Source: Simplicispira sedimenti
GTDB lineage: Bacteria; Pseudomonadota; Gammaproteobacteria; Burkholderiales; Burkholderiaceae_C
Length of the DNA: 64,000 bases
Assembly: GCF_022760965.1 (NCBI RefSeq)
Contig: NZ_JAKVIJ010000005.1
Location: 1-64,000, forward strand
Reading direction: 5' to 3'
Numbering within the stretch: position 1 is the first letter of the stretch; every line of letters starts with the position of its first letter. A model generated the notes under the pieces. The model was given only the letters and a program-made list of their open reading frames with translations, did not search any database and was not told the origin of the DNA. Shown piece after piece: positions 1-7,989 of the stretch. A program made the position numbers and the translations under genes.

Positions 1-1
1 C

Positions 2-301
2 GGCATGCTGATGGACGCCAACGACACCACCAAGGCCTTCCAGGACAAGTTCAAGAAGCGCTTCGGCCAGAACCCCGACGTGTACGGCCCGGCCTACTAC
101 GACCAGGTCATGTTCATCGGCGAAGCCATGCAAAAGAGCGGCTCCATCGACCCCGCCAAGGTCGGCGACTGGATGCGCCACAACCCCTACAAGGGCGTGC
201 TGGGCGAGTACGGCTACGACGACAAGGGCAACCGCCTGAAGGCACCGACCGTGGTCAACACCTTCAAGAATGGCAAGCCCACCCCGGTGGCCAGCCACTA
301 A
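2..301 (+). CDS. ABC transporter substrate-binding protein, C-terminal part (5' end outside window)
   Basis: This is the last ~100 residues of a type-1 periplasmic binding protein of the branched-chain amino acid/amide class. The reading frame is open to the left edge, so the true start lies upstream. The tail has the usual end of these proteins: a helix with GPAYYDQVMFIGEAM, a short KVGDWMRHNPYKGV stretch, then YGYDDKGNR and a beta strand TVVNTFKNGKPTPV. It lies 75 bp ahead of the hydroxyproline epimerase on the same strand, which suggests it delivers hydroxyproline or a related imino acid. The ligand is inferred from context only. Confidence 0.75.
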   Translation, partial: GMLMDANDTTKAFQDKFKKRFGQNPDVYGPAYYDQVMFIGEAMQKSGSIDPAKVGDWMRHNPYKGVLGEYGYDDKGNRLKAPTVVNTFKNGKPTPVASH

Positions 302-308
302 ACGATTC

Positions 309-336
309 GCCCATGGCCCACGGCGGGGCCATGGGC
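309..336 (+). terminator. Strong hairpin between binding-protein gene and catabolic genes
   Basis: A perfect 11-bp inverted repeat, GCCCATGGCCC and GGGCCATGGGC, is separated by a 6-nt loop, eight bases after the upstream stop codon. No T-run follows, so a full intrinsic terminator is unlikely. Hairpins at this place often protect the 3' end of an abundant binding-protein transcript or partly stop transcription. Either role is inferred. Confidence 0.45.
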
Positions 337-376
337 ACGCCACCGATATCGGGCACCCATCTCTGAGGGACTCCCC

Positions 377-1309
377 ATGAAACGCATCCAGATCCTCGAC
401 TCCCACACCGGCGGCGAACCTACGCGGCTGGTGATTGACGGCTTTCCCGACCTCGGCACGGGCAGCATGGCCGAGCGCCGCGCCCTGCTGGCGCAGCAAC
501 ACGATGCCTGGCGCGCCGCCACGGTGCTGGAGCCGCGCGGCAACGACGTGATCGTCGGCGCCCTGCTCTGCGCGCCGCAGGACCCGGCGAACACCGCCGG
601 CGTGATCTTCTTCAACAACACCGGGTATCTCGGCATGTGCGGCCACGGCACCATAGGCCTGGTGGCCTCGCTGGCCTACCTGGGCCGCATCCAGCCCGGC
701 ACGCACGGCATCGAAACCCCCGTGGGCACCGTCACCACCACGCTGCACGAGGACGGCTCGGTCAGCGTGCGCAACGTGCCCGCCTACCGGCTGCACCACC
801 GCCTGCAGGTCGAGGTGCCCGGCCATGGCACCGTGACCGGCGACGTTGCCTGGGGCGGCAACTGGTTCTTCCTCGTCACCGAACACCAGCAGCGCGTGGA
901 GAGCAGCAACATCGAGGCCCTGACCGACTTCGCCTGGGCCATCCGCCAGGCGCTCGAAGCGCAGGGCGTGCGCGGCGACGATGGCGGCATCATCGACCAT
1001 GTGGAGCTGTTCGCCGACGACGCGCGCTTCGACAGCCGCAACTTCGTGCTCTGCCCCGGCCGCGCCTACGACCGCTCGCCCTGCGGCACCGGCACCAGCG
1101 CCAAGCTCGCCTGCCTGGCCGCCGACGGCAAGCTGCAGCCCGGCCAGGTGTGGCGCCAGGCCAGCATCATCGGCAGCCATTTCGACGCCAGCTACCAACT
1201 CGTGGACGGCAAGGTCATCCCCACGCTGCGCGGCCGCGCCCACATGAGCGCCGAGGCCACGCTGCTGATCGAAGCGGACGACCCGTTCGGATGGGGCATT
1301 CGTCTGTGA
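377..1309 (+). CDS. lhpA: 4-hydroxyproline 2-epimerase (proline racemase family)
   Basis: This 310-residue enzyme of the proline racemase family probably interconverts trans-4-hydroxy-L-proline and cis-4-hydroxy-D-proline, the first step of hydroxyproline catabolism. Both catalytic cysteines are present: Cys88 in MCGHGTIG and Cys236 in DRSPCGTGTSAK. The numbering matches characterised 4-hydroxyproline epimerases. The N-terminal DSHTGGEPTRLV is also typical. An all-Cys pair separates it from trans-3-hydroxyproline dehydratases, which have Thr at the second site. The ATG follows an AGGGA-type ribosome site by about 8 nt. It is the first gene of a tightly coupled run of five, and the next gene starts inside its stop codon (GTGA). 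Confidence 0.9.
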   Translation: MKRIQILDSHTGGEPTRLVIDGFPDLGTGSMAERRALLAQQHDAWRAATVLEPRGNDVIVGALLCAPQDPANTAGVIFFNNTGYLGMCGHGTIGLVASLAYLGRIQPGTHGIETPVGTVTTTLHEDGSVSVRNVPAYRLHHRLQVEVPGHGTVTGDVAWGGNWFFLVTEHQQRVESSNIEALTDFAWAIRQALEAQGVRGDDGGIIDHVELFADDARFDSRNFVLCPGRAYDRSPCGTGTSAKLACLAADGKLQPGQVWRQASIIGSHFDASYQLVDGKVIPTLRGRAHMSAEATLLIEADDPFGWGIRL

Positions 1310-2412
1310 CCCCTGCCGACGTCATCGTCATCGGCGCCGGCATCGTGGGCGCCGCCTGCGCCCACGAGCTGGCCGCCGCCGGCCTCTCGGTGCATGTGAT
1401 CGACGCGCGCAAAGGCGGCGCCACCAACGCGGGCATGGGCCACCTCGTGGTGATGGACGACAACCCCGCCGAACTGGCGCTGAGCCAGTCGTCCCTGGAC
1501 CTCTGGCACCAGTGGGGCCCGCGCATGACGGCCGACCAGCCCGCCTGCCAGTTCACGAACTGCGGCACGCTGTGGGTGGCAGCCAACGCCGAGGAAATGG
1601 CCGCCGCCGAGGAAAAGCAGCGGCGCCTGCGCGCGCACGGCATTGCCTGCGAGCTGCTCGGCCCCGCCGCACTGGCCGCCGCCGAGCCGCTGCTGCGCCC
1701 GGGCCTCGCGGGCGCGCTCAAGGTCAGCGGCGACAGCGTGGTCTACGCTCCCAACGCCGCCGAGTGGCTGCTGACGCACGCGCCGCGCCCCATCCACTTC
1801 GAGCAGGCCGAGGTCACGCGCATCGCGGGCCGCACGGTGCACCTGGCCGATGGCAGCCAACGCAGCGCGGGCGCCGTGCTGCTGGCCGCGGGCATCGAGG
1901 CGCCGCGCCTGTGCCCCGGCCTGCCCATCCGTCCCAAGAAGGGGCATCTGGCCATCACCGAACGCCACCCCGGCCTGCTGCGCCACCAGCTCGTGGAGCT
2001 GGGCTACATCACCAGCGCGCACCACAGCGACGGCACCTCGGTGGCCTTCAACCTGCAGCCCCGGCCCACGGGGCAACTGCTGCTCGGCTCGTCGCGCCAG
2101 TTCGACACCACCGACCCGGCCGTGGAAAACGCCATCCTCGCGCGCATGCTGCGCCGCGCGCTCGACTATGCGCCCGGCCTGGCCGATCTTTCCATCATCC
2201 GCACCTGGACGGGCTTTCGCGCCGCCACGCCCGACAGCCTGCCACTCATCGGCGCGCACCCCGGCCAGGACGGCCTGTGGCTGGCCGTGGGCCACGAAGG
2301 CCTGGGCGTGACCACCGCACCGGCCACGGCCCGGCTCATCGCCGCGCAGATCACGGGCGCCACGCCGCCCATCGACCCCGCACCCTACGCCGCCACGCGC
2401 TTCGGCCTGTGA
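1306..2412 (+). CDS. FAD-dependent D-hydroxyproline dehydrogenase, beta-type (DAO family) subunit
   Basis: A D-amino-acid-oxidase-fold flavoprotein with an N-terminal dinucleotide-binding motif, VIVIGAGIVGAACAHELA, and a C-terminal WTGFRAATPDSLPLIGA...GHEGLGVTTAP region typical of the family. Together with the next two genes it resembles the HcnC-like subunit of D-hydroxyproline dehydrogenases, which oxidise cis-4-hydroxy-D-proline to pyrroline-4-hydroxy-2-carboxylate. I chose the GTG at 1306, which overlaps the epimerase stop by four bases. An in-frame ATG at 1291 would add five residues. No transmembrane segment is evident, so electrons probably pass to the FAD/Fe-S alpha subunit encoded downstream. 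Confidence 0.82.
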   Translation: MTPADVIVIGAGIVGAACAHELAAAGLSVHVIDARKGGATNAGMGHLVVMDDNPAELALSQSSLDLWHQWGPRMTADQPACQFTNCGTLWVAANAEEMAAAEEKQRRLRAHGIACELLGPAALAAAEPLLRPGLAGALKVSGDSVVYAPNAAEWLLTHAPRPIHFEQAEVTRIAGRTVHLADGSQRSAGAVLLAAGIEAPRLCPGLPIRPKKGHLAITERHPGLLRHQLVELGYITSAHHSDGTSVAFNLQPRPTGQLLLGSSRQFDTTDPAVENAILARMLRRALDYAPGLADLSIIRTWTGFRAATPDSLPLIGAHPGQDGLWLAVGHEGLGVTTAPATARLIAAQITGATPPIDPAPYAATRFGL

Positions 2413-2414
2413 CC

Positions 2415-2669
2415 ATGACATCCACCGTGCACATCCACATTGACGGCCAGGCGCTGGCCGTGCCCACGGGCAGCAGCGTGGCCGCAGCGCTGGCCGCCAC
2501 GCCCACGGGCTGCGCGCGCCTGTCGGTCAGCGGCGAGCCGCGCGCGCCGTTCTGCGGCATGGGCATCTGCCACGAATGCCGCGTCACCATCGACGGCCGC
2601 CGCCAGCTCGCCTGCCAGACGGTGTGCCGCGACGGCATGCGCATCGACACCGCCACGCAACGCCCATGA
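2415..2669 (+). CDS. [2Fe-2S] ferredoxin-like gamma subunit of D-hydroxyproline dehydrogenase
   Basis: An 84-residue plant-ferredoxin-type domain protein. The cluster ligands are visible as CGMGICHEC followed by a later cysteine in LACQTVC. It resembles HcnA-like small subunits and the N-terminal Fe-S domains of sarcosine-oxidase-type alpha chains. It sits 2 bp after the beta subunit and overlaps the alpha subunit start (ATGA), so the three are probably made in fixed ratio and assemble as a heterotrimer. Because the ORF is open far upstream in this frame, I set the start at the first ATG after the previous stop. Confidence 0.82.
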   Translation: MTSTVHIHIDGQALAVPTGSSVAAALAATPTGCARLSVSGEPRAPFCGMGICHECRVTIDGRRQLACQTVCRDGMRIDTATQRP

Positions 2670-3982
2670 ACAGCGCACCGCAATCCCCCGCCGCGCCCAT
2701 ACAGCGCTGCGACATCCTCATCATCGGCGCCGGTCCAGCCGGCATGGCGGCGGCGCTGGCCGCCGCGCCCAGCGGCGCCGCCATCGTGCTGGTGGACGAC
2801 AACCCCGCCCCCGGCGGCCAGATCTGGCGCGACGGCCCCGGCGCCCACCTGCCGCCGCTGGCGCGCACGCACCGCGAGCGCCTCGCCGCAGCCCCCAACG
2901 TGCGCGTGCTCACCGGCACGCGCGTGGTCGGCCTGGGCGATGGCGCACAGCCGGGCGACGCCCCCGCCCTGCTGCTCGAAGACGGCGAGCGCGGCTGGAC
3001 CCAGCACTGCGGCCGCCTCATCCTGTGCACCGGCGCGCGCGAGCTGCTGCTGCCCTTCCCCGGCTGGACGCTGCCCGGCGTCACCGGCGCGGGCGGCCTG
3101 CAGGCGCTCATCAAGGCCGGGCTGCCCGTGCGCGGCCAGCGCATCGTCATCGCCGGCACCGGCCCGCTGCTGCTGGCCGCCGCGCACACCGCGCGCGAAG
3201 CCGGCGCCCAGGTGCTGCGCATCGCCGAGCAAGCGCCCTGGAGCCAGCTTGCGGCCTTTGGCCTGCAGCTGCCGCGCTGGCCCGCCAAGGCAGTGCAGGC
3301 CCTGCCGCTGCTGCACCCGGCCCTGCGCGCCGCCAGCCATGTGCTGGAGGCCACGGGTACGCAGCAGGTGCAGTCGGTGCGGCTGCAGCGTGGTGCTGGC
3401 GAAGAAGTGCTGGCATGCGACCGCCTGGCCTGCGGCTTTGGCCTGGTGCCCCACACCCACCTGGGGCAGATGCTGGGCTGCGAACTCAATGACCGGCTGG
3501 GCCTGACCGTGGACGCCGTGCAGGCCACCGCCGTGCCCGGCGTATTCGCCGCTGGCGAATGCACCGGCTTTGGCGGCAGCGAGAAGGCGCTGGTCGAAGG
3601 CGCCATGGCGGGCCACGCCGCCGTGGGCGACACCACCACCGCGCTGGCCCTGGCCCCGCAGCGGGCACGCTGGCAGGGCTTTGCCGATGCGCTGCACCAC
3701 CACTTCGCGCTCTCACCCCGGCTGCGCAGCCTGCCCCGCCCCGACACCCTGGTCTGCCGCTGCGAGGATGTGCGCCACGCCGACCTGAGCGAACGCGGCG
3801 GCTGGATCGACGCCAAGCTGCACACGCGCTGCGGCATGGGCCCCTGCCAGGGCCGCGTGTGCGGCGCCGCCACACAATTCCTTTTCGGCTGGACGCCCGC
3901 GCCCGCGCGCCATCTGCTGGCCCCCGCACGCATCGCCACGCTGGCGGGCTGCGGCACCCGCAACGACGAAAGCACCCCATGA
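2666..3982 (+). CDS. FAD/NAD(P)-binding alpha subunit of D-hydroxyproline dehydrogenase
   Basis: A 438-residue two-dinucleotide-binding-domain flavoprotein with an N-terminal ILIIGAGPAGMAAALA motif, a second nucleotide-binding motif RIVIAGTGPLLLAAA, and a C-terminal BFD-like [2Fe-2S] domain. The BFD cysteines are VCRCED and CGMGPCQGRVCG. This is the HcnB-like subunit that passes electrons between the substrate-oxidising flavin and the respiratory chain. The ATG overlaps the stop of the ferredoxin-like subunit, and its own stop overlaps the start of the reductase gene. The substrate is inferred from the epimerase neighbour. Confidence 0.82.
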   Translation: MNSAPQSPAAPIQRCDILIIGAGPAGMAAALAAAPSGAAIVLVDDNPAPGGQIWRDGPGAHLPPLARTHRERLAAAPNVRVLTGTRVVGLGDGAQPGDAPALLLEDGERGWTQHCGRLILCTGARELLLPFPGWTLPGVTGAGGLQALIKAGLPVRGQRIVIAGTGPLLLAAAHTAREAGAQVLRIAEQAPWSQLAAFGLQLPRWPAKAVQALPLLHPALRAASHVLEATGTQQVQSVRLQRGAGEEVLACDRLACGFGLVPHTHLGQMLGCELNDRLGLTVDAVQATAVPGVFAAGECTGFGGSEKALVEGAMAGHAAVGDTTTALALAPQRARWQGFADALHHHFALSPRLRSLPRPDTLVCRCEDVRHADLSERGGWIDAKLHTRCGMGPCQGRVCGAATQFLFGWTPAPARHLLAPARIATLAGCGTRNDESTP

Positions 3983-5007
3983 GCACCACCCCTTCCACCG
4001 ACACTGTTCGCATTCCCCTGCCAGAGCTGCACGACCTCGCCTGCCGCGTGCTGCGGCGCCAGGGCCTGTCGCAACCGCATGCCGAGGCCATGGCCCGCAC
4101 CATCGTGGCCGGGCAGCGCGACGACTGCCAGTCGCACGGCGTCTACCGCCTCGTCACCTGCGCGCACACCATCCGCGCGGGCAAGGTGGACCTGCAGGCC
4201 GAGCCCGTGCTCGCGCCCGCCAGCGGCGCCGTGGTGCGCGTGGACGCGCGCTACGCCTTCTCGCCGCTGGCCTTCGAGCGCGGGCTGCCCGCCCTGGTGG
4301 AAGCCGCGCGCACGCACGGCCTGGGGGCACTGGTCATCCAGCACTGCTTCCATTTCTCGGCGCTGTGGCCCGAGATCGAGGCCATCACCGCGCACGGCCT
4401 GGCCGCGCTGGCGCTCACGCCCAGCCACGCCTGGGTGGCGCCCGCAGGCGGCCACCAGCCGGTGTTTGGCACCAACCCCATCGCCTTCGGCTGGCCGCGC
4501 CCGGGGCCCACGCCCTTCGTCTTCGACTTTGCCACCAGCGCCATCGCGCGTGGCGACCTGGAGCTGCACCGCCGCGCCGGCAAGCCGCTGCCGCCGGGCT
4601 GCGGCGTCGATGCCCAGGGCCAGCCCAGCACCGACCCCGTGGCTATCGCCCAGGGCGCCATGCTGGCCTTCGGCGGCCACAAGGGCTCGGCCCTGTCGGC
4701 CATGGTGGAGCTGATGGCTGGCGCCCTGATCGGCGACTGGATGAGCCGCGAGTCGCTGGCCTTCGACGCGGGCGACGGCGCCGCGCCCTGCCATGGCGAG
4801 CTGATCCTGGCCTTCGACCCGGCCCGCCTGAGCGGCGGCGACCCCGCTGCGCACCAGCAGCGCGCCGAGGAGCTGTTCGCCGCCATCACCGGCCAGGGCG
4901 CGCGCCTGCCCTCGCAGCGGCGCTACGAGGCGCGCGCATGCAGCCTGGCCGAAGGCGCCGCCGTGCCGCGCGCGTTGTACGAGGAAATCCTGGCCCTAGC
5001 GCAATGA
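3979..5007 (+). CDS. Ldh_2 family reductase, probably delta1-pyrroline-2-carboxylate reductase
   Basis: A 342-residue protein of the malate/L-lactate dehydrogenase type-2 family, which has an unusual NAD(P)-binding fold. Recognisable pieces are the N-terminal helical region with QRDDCQSHGVYRL, the central TPSHAWVAPAGG and PIAFGWPRPGPTPFVFDFATS, and GGHKGSALSAMVELM. In hydroxyproline clusters such enzymes reduce pyrroline-2-carboxylate to L-proline, handling the trans-3-hydroxyproline or D-proline side branch. The ATGA overlap with the dehydrogenase alpha subunit supports the same pathway. A generic malate or ureidoglycolate dehydrogenase activity cannot be excluded. Confidence 0.78.
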   Translation: MSTTPSTDTVRIPLPELHDLACRVLRRQGLSQPHAEAMARTIVAGQRDDCQSHGVYRLVTCAHTIRAGKVDLQAEPVLAPASGAVVRVDARYAFSPLAFERGLPALVEAARTHGLGALVIQHCFHFSALWPEIEAITAHGLAALALTPSHAWVAPAGGHQPVFGTNPIAFGWPRPGPTPFVFDFATSAIARGDLELHRRAGKPLPPGCGVDAQGQPSTDPVAIAQGAMLAFGGHKGSALSAMVELMAGALIGDWMSRESLAFDAGDGAAPCHGELILAFDPARLSGGDPAAHQQRAEELFAAITGQGARLPSQRRYEARACSLAEGAAVPRALYEEILALAQ

Positions 5008-5077
5008 GCCACCGCGGGCATCCCCGCGCTGCAATGCACCAGGCACTAAGATCCGCGTCACCACAAGGCCCCACGCC

Positions 5078-5758
5078 ATGCCCCCCGATCTGACCACCGA
5101 AACGCCCCGCCCCGCCGCCGCGCCCAAGCGGCGCGCGGCCGACATCGCCTACGATGCCATCGAGACGCTGATCTCCACGCTGGAGATGCGCCCCGGCAGC
5201 CCGGTGGTCGAGGCCGAGATTGTGGAGCGCACCGGCCTGGGCCGCACCCCCGTGCGCGAGGCGCTCTTGCGCATGGTCTCCATCGGCCTGATCGTGCAGC
5301 AGCCGCGCCGGGGCCTGCTGGTCTCCACCATCGACCTGGCCGACCACCTCGACGTGATCCAGACCCGGCGCGTGCTCGAATGCCTGATCGCCGCCTGCTC
5401 GGCGCGCCGCGCCACCGCGCCCCAGCGCGTCGACATCCTGCGCTGTGCCGAGCACATGGTGGAGACCGCGCACAGCGGCGACCTCGACGCATACATGCGC
5501 GCCGACCACGAGCTGGACCTTGTGAACCACCTGGCCAGCCAGAACCATTCCGCCGTCAAGTGCGTGGTGCCGCTCATCGTGCAATGCCGCCGCTTCTGGT
5601 ACGCCTACCAGCACGAGGGCGAGATTGCCGAGGGCGCGCGCGCCCACATGGCACTGGCCCAGGGCATCGCCACGGGCAACGAGGCCGCCGCCGTAGCGGG
5701 CGCGAACCAGCTCATGGATTATCTGGAGTGCTTTGCCCGGCGCGTGATTGACAGGTAG
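5078..5758 (+). CDS. GntR family (FadR/FCD type) transcriptional regulator
   Basis: A 226-residue regulator with an N-terminal winged helix (ADIAYDAIETLI...GSPVVEAEIVERTGLGRTPVREALLRM, ending in the PRRGLLVS wing) and a helical C-terminal FCD ligand domain. It follows the dehydrogenase/reductase operon on the same strand after a 70-bp gap, so it is probably the local, ligand-sensing regulator of hydroxyproline catabolism. No operator palindrome stood out in the 302-376 gap, so the binding site is unknown. Confidence 0.85.
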   Translation: MPPDLTTETPRPAAAPKRRAADIAYDAIETLISTLEMRPGSPVVEAEIVERTGLGRTPVREALLRMVSIGLIVQQPRRGLLVSTIDLADHLDVIQTRRVLECLIAACSARRATAPQRVDILRCAEHMVETAHSGDLDAYMRADHELDLVNHLASQNHSAVKCVVPLIVQCRRFWYAYQHEGEIAEGARAHMALAQGIATGNEAAAVAGANQLMDYLECFARRVIDR

Positions 5759-5780
5759 CCCCGCCCTACGCGCAAAACAA

Positions 5781-5809
5781 AGCGCCGCAGGGCCAACCCA
5801 TGCGGCGCT
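5781..5809 (-). terminator. Intrinsic terminator between convergent genes
   Basis: AGCGCCGCA and TGCGGCGCT form a 9-bp stem with an 11-nt loop. Read on the minus strand the stem is followed by TTGTTTTG, so it best serves the OmpA-like gene ending at 5855. It may also stop the GntR transcript from the other side. Confidence 0.55.
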
Positions 5810-5854
5810 GGAGCGGCAATTGCCGCCGCTGTGGCGCCCAGAGCGCCTGGGGAC

Positions 5855-6364
5855 TCAAGCCCCTGCGAGCACCACTTCGACGCGGCGGGCTTCGGCGTTG
5901 CTGCCGGTGCCTTGGGTGGCTTCGGGCTTCTTGAGTTCGATGCGGTCTTCGGCCACGCCCAGGGCCTGCAAGGCGTCGCGCACGGCCAGGGCGCGGTTCT
6001 TGGCCAGCTCGGCGTTCTGCGCGGCGTCGCCCGTGGCGTCATGGAAGCCCGATACCACGGCCTTCTGGCCTGCGGCCGCGCCCTTGACGATGTCGGCCAG
6101 GGCCTCGTTGGCGCCCGCCGCCAGATCGGCCTTGCCGGTGGCGAAGTAGAACTTGACCACACCGTTTTCCACGCGCACGCTGGCGCCGTCGTCTGCCACA
6201 GCAGCGGAAGGGGCTGCCGCCACGGCGGGCGCCTTGGCGCCGCCCAGGCCGCGCTTGACCACCACCGTGCCCACCACGCCGGCCACGACCAGGGCGATCA
6301 AGGCAAAAAGAAAGCCCAGGGCAAAGCGCTGCTGGCTGTCATCGTCGGAACTGCTGAACGACAT
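5855..6364 (-). CDS. OmpA-family protein with N-terminal membrane anchor
   Basis: A 169-residue protein. After a short polar N-terminus rich in Ser and Asp there is one hydrophobic segment (residues ~15-36, FALGFLFALIALVVAGVVG). An Ala-rich linker and a C-terminal OmpA-type peptidoglycan-binding domain follow, with VVKFYFATGKADL, GFHDATGD, LAKNRALAVRDAL and RRVEVVL. The domain should bind the peptidoglycan peptide and tether the cell wall to the inner membrane. The ATG at 6364 has GGAG eight bases upstream. A much longer reading frame continues upstream, but it is antisense to the ChaC-like gene and is not real. Confidence 0.82.
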   Translation of the reverse strand: MSFSSSDDDSQQRFALGFLFALIALVVAGVVGTVVVKRGLGGAKAPAVAAAPSAAVADDGASVRVENGVVKFYFATGKADLAAGANEALADIVKGAAAGQKAVVSGFHDATGDAAQNAELAKNRALAVRDALQALGVAEDRIELKKPEATQGTGSNAEARRVEVVLAGA

Positions 6365-6415
6365 CTTGGATACTCCATGGAAAAATGAGGTCACCGCGCA
6401 TTGTAGAACCGCACT

Positions 6416-7039
6416 ATGACCGCCTTCTCCCCCTCCACCCGCGACCCCGCGCCCTTGCTGGAGCACACCCTGCGCACCTGGAGGGGGCGGGGCGACCTGT
6501 GGGTGTTTGGCTATGCCTCGCTCATCTGGCGGCCCGACTTTGACTACGCCGAACGCCGCCCGGCCAGGGTGCATGGCTGGCACCGCGCACTCAAGATGTG
6601 GAGCCACGTCAACCGGGGCACGCCGCAATGCCCCGGCCTGGTGTTCGGCATGCTGCCCGGCGGCAGCTGCCACGGGGTGGTGTTTCGCGTGCGCGAAGCC
6701 CAGGGTGAACCGGTGCTGCGCACCCTGTGGCAGCGCGAAATGCCCGTGGCCGTGTACGACCCGCGCTGGCTCCCCTGCCACACCCCGCAGGGGCCGGTAC
6801 AGGCGCTGGCGTTCACGCTCTCGCGCCGCAGCCCACACTACACGGGCACGCTGCCGATGGAACAGTACCGCCGCATCTTCGCCCAGGCCCAGGGCCGCTA
6901 CGGCAGCACGCAGGACTACGCCTTGGACACCTACGAAGGCCTGCGCGCCGTAGGCATCCACGACCGCGCGCTCCGGCGCCTGATCGAAAGCGCCCAAGAC
7001 TCCCAGGGCGACACACCCACGGCACAATCGGGGGCATGA
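6416..7039 (+). CDS. Gamma-glutamylcyclotransferase, ChaC-like
   Basis: A 207-residue ChaC-family protein. The substrate-binding motif appears as WVFGYASLIWRP near the N-terminus, and WQREMPVAVYDPRWL contains the likely catalytic glutamate. Members split glutathione or gamma-glutamyl peptides, releasing 5-oxoproline. Its stop overlaps the pdxH start (ATGA), so the two are co-translated, although no shared pathway is obvious. The exact substrate cannot be told from sequence. Confidence 0.8.
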   Translation: MTAFSPSTRDPAPLLEHTLRTWRGRGDLWVFGYASLIWRPDFDYAERRPARVHGWHRALKMWSHVNRGTPQCPGLVFGMLPGGSCHGVVFRVREAQGEPVLRTLWQREMPVAVYDPRWLPCHTPQGPVQALAFTLSRRSPHYTGTLPMEQYRRIFAQAQGRYGSTQDYALDTYEGLRAVGIHDRALRRLIESAQDSQGDTPTAQSGA

Positions 7040-7683
7040 GCAGCCCCACCCCCTCTATCGCCGACCTGCGCAAAAGCTACGAGCGCGCCGAACTCAACGA
7101 AGACGCCTCGCACGCCGACCCCATGCAGCAGTTCGACCAGTGGCTCAAGGAAGCCCTGGCCGCCCAGATTCCCGAACCCAACGCCATGACCCTGGCCACT
7201 GTGGGCAGCGACCTGCGGCCCAGCACGCGCGTCGTGCTCATCAAGGGCTTTGATGCGCGTGGCATCGTCTGGTACACCAACTACGACAGCCGCAAGGGCC
7301 GCCAGTTGGCGGGCAACCCGTATGCAGCGTTGCAGTTCCATTGGGTGGAGTTGGAGCGCGTGGTGCGCATCGAAGGCATCGTCGAGAAAGTGAGCGACGC
7401 CGAGAGCGACGAATACTTCCACAGCCGCCCGCTGGACTCGCGCATCGGCGCCTGGGCCAGCCCGCAAAGCCAGGTCATTTCGGGCCGCAGCGTGCTGGTG
7501 GCCAATGCCGCCAAATACGGCGCCCAGTTCATGCTCAAGCCGCCGCGCCCGCCGCACTGGGGGGGCTACCGCCTGGTGCCCGATCAGTGGGAGTTCTGGC
7601 AAGGTCGCAAGAGCCGCCTGCACGACCGCCTGCACTACCGCCAGGAAGCCGGCGCTTGGGTGCGCGAGCGGCTGGCACCCTGA
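7036..7683 (+). CDS. pdxH: Pyridoxamine 5'-phosphate oxidase
   Basis: A 215-residue FMN-dependent oxidase that makes pyridoxal 5'-phosphate from pyridoxamine or pyridoxine phosphate. Family signatures include DPMQQFDQWL, PNAMTLATV, RVVLIKGFDARG, FHWVELERVVRIEG, HSRPLDSRIGAWAS and the C-terminal PDQWEFWQGRKSRLHDR. Length and ends fit the family. The ATG sits within the preceding stop codon. Confidence 0.95.
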   Translation: MSSPTPSIADLRKSYERAELNEDASHADPMQQFDQWLKEALAAQIPEPNAMTLATVGSDLRPSTRVVLIKGFDARGIVWYTNYDSRKGRQLAGNPYAALQFHWVELERVVRIEGIVEKVSDAESDEYFHSRPLDSRIGAWASPQSQVISGRSVLVANAAKYGAQFMLKPPRPPHWGGYRLVPDQWEFWQGRKSRLHDRLHYRQEAGAWVRERLAP

Positions 7684-7692
7684 GGCACGGCA

Positions 7693-7968
7693 TTGCCCAT
7701 GATGGCACTGCTGATTCTTGCTGCGCTGATCGTTCTGGTGAATGTGCTGACCTACAGGCGTTTGCCGGGGCGCAACGCCATGGCCGTTTCTGTGCTGCTA
7801 CCGCCTATGCTGTTCCAGGTCGGCAACTGGCTGCATTTGGGCTATCTCGATCCGTTCTGGCCCATCGCGGCACTGGTCAGCCTGGTGGCATCGGCCCTGG
7901 GAACCATCGTACTGAGACTGCTCTTGGACAGTTTGGTGGATCGGCATCGCGATGGACGTATGCGCTGA
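7693..7968 (+). CDS. Small membrane protein, unknown function
   Basis: An up to 91-residue protein with three hydrophobic stretches (N-terminal ALLILAALIVLVNVL, a central VSVLLPPMLFQVG, and a third IAALVSLVASALGTIVL), ending in a short charged tail. The start is uncertain: TTG at 7693 or the ATGs at 7699 and 7702. It begins 9 bp after pdxH. I do not recognise the family, but codon use and position support a real gene. Confidence 0.55.
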   Translation: MPMMALLILAALIVLVNVLTYRRLPGRNAMAVSVLLPPMLFQVGNWLHLGYLDPFWPIAALVSLVASALGTIVLRLLLDSLVDRHRDGRMR

Positions 7969-7989
7969 AGGCCTGCCAGGCCCTGCGCA

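Noticed and set aside
2584..4854. Minus-strand open frame of 756 codons
   Set aside because: Runs against the dehydrogenase and reductase genes, which have Fe-S, FAD and Ldh_2 motifs.
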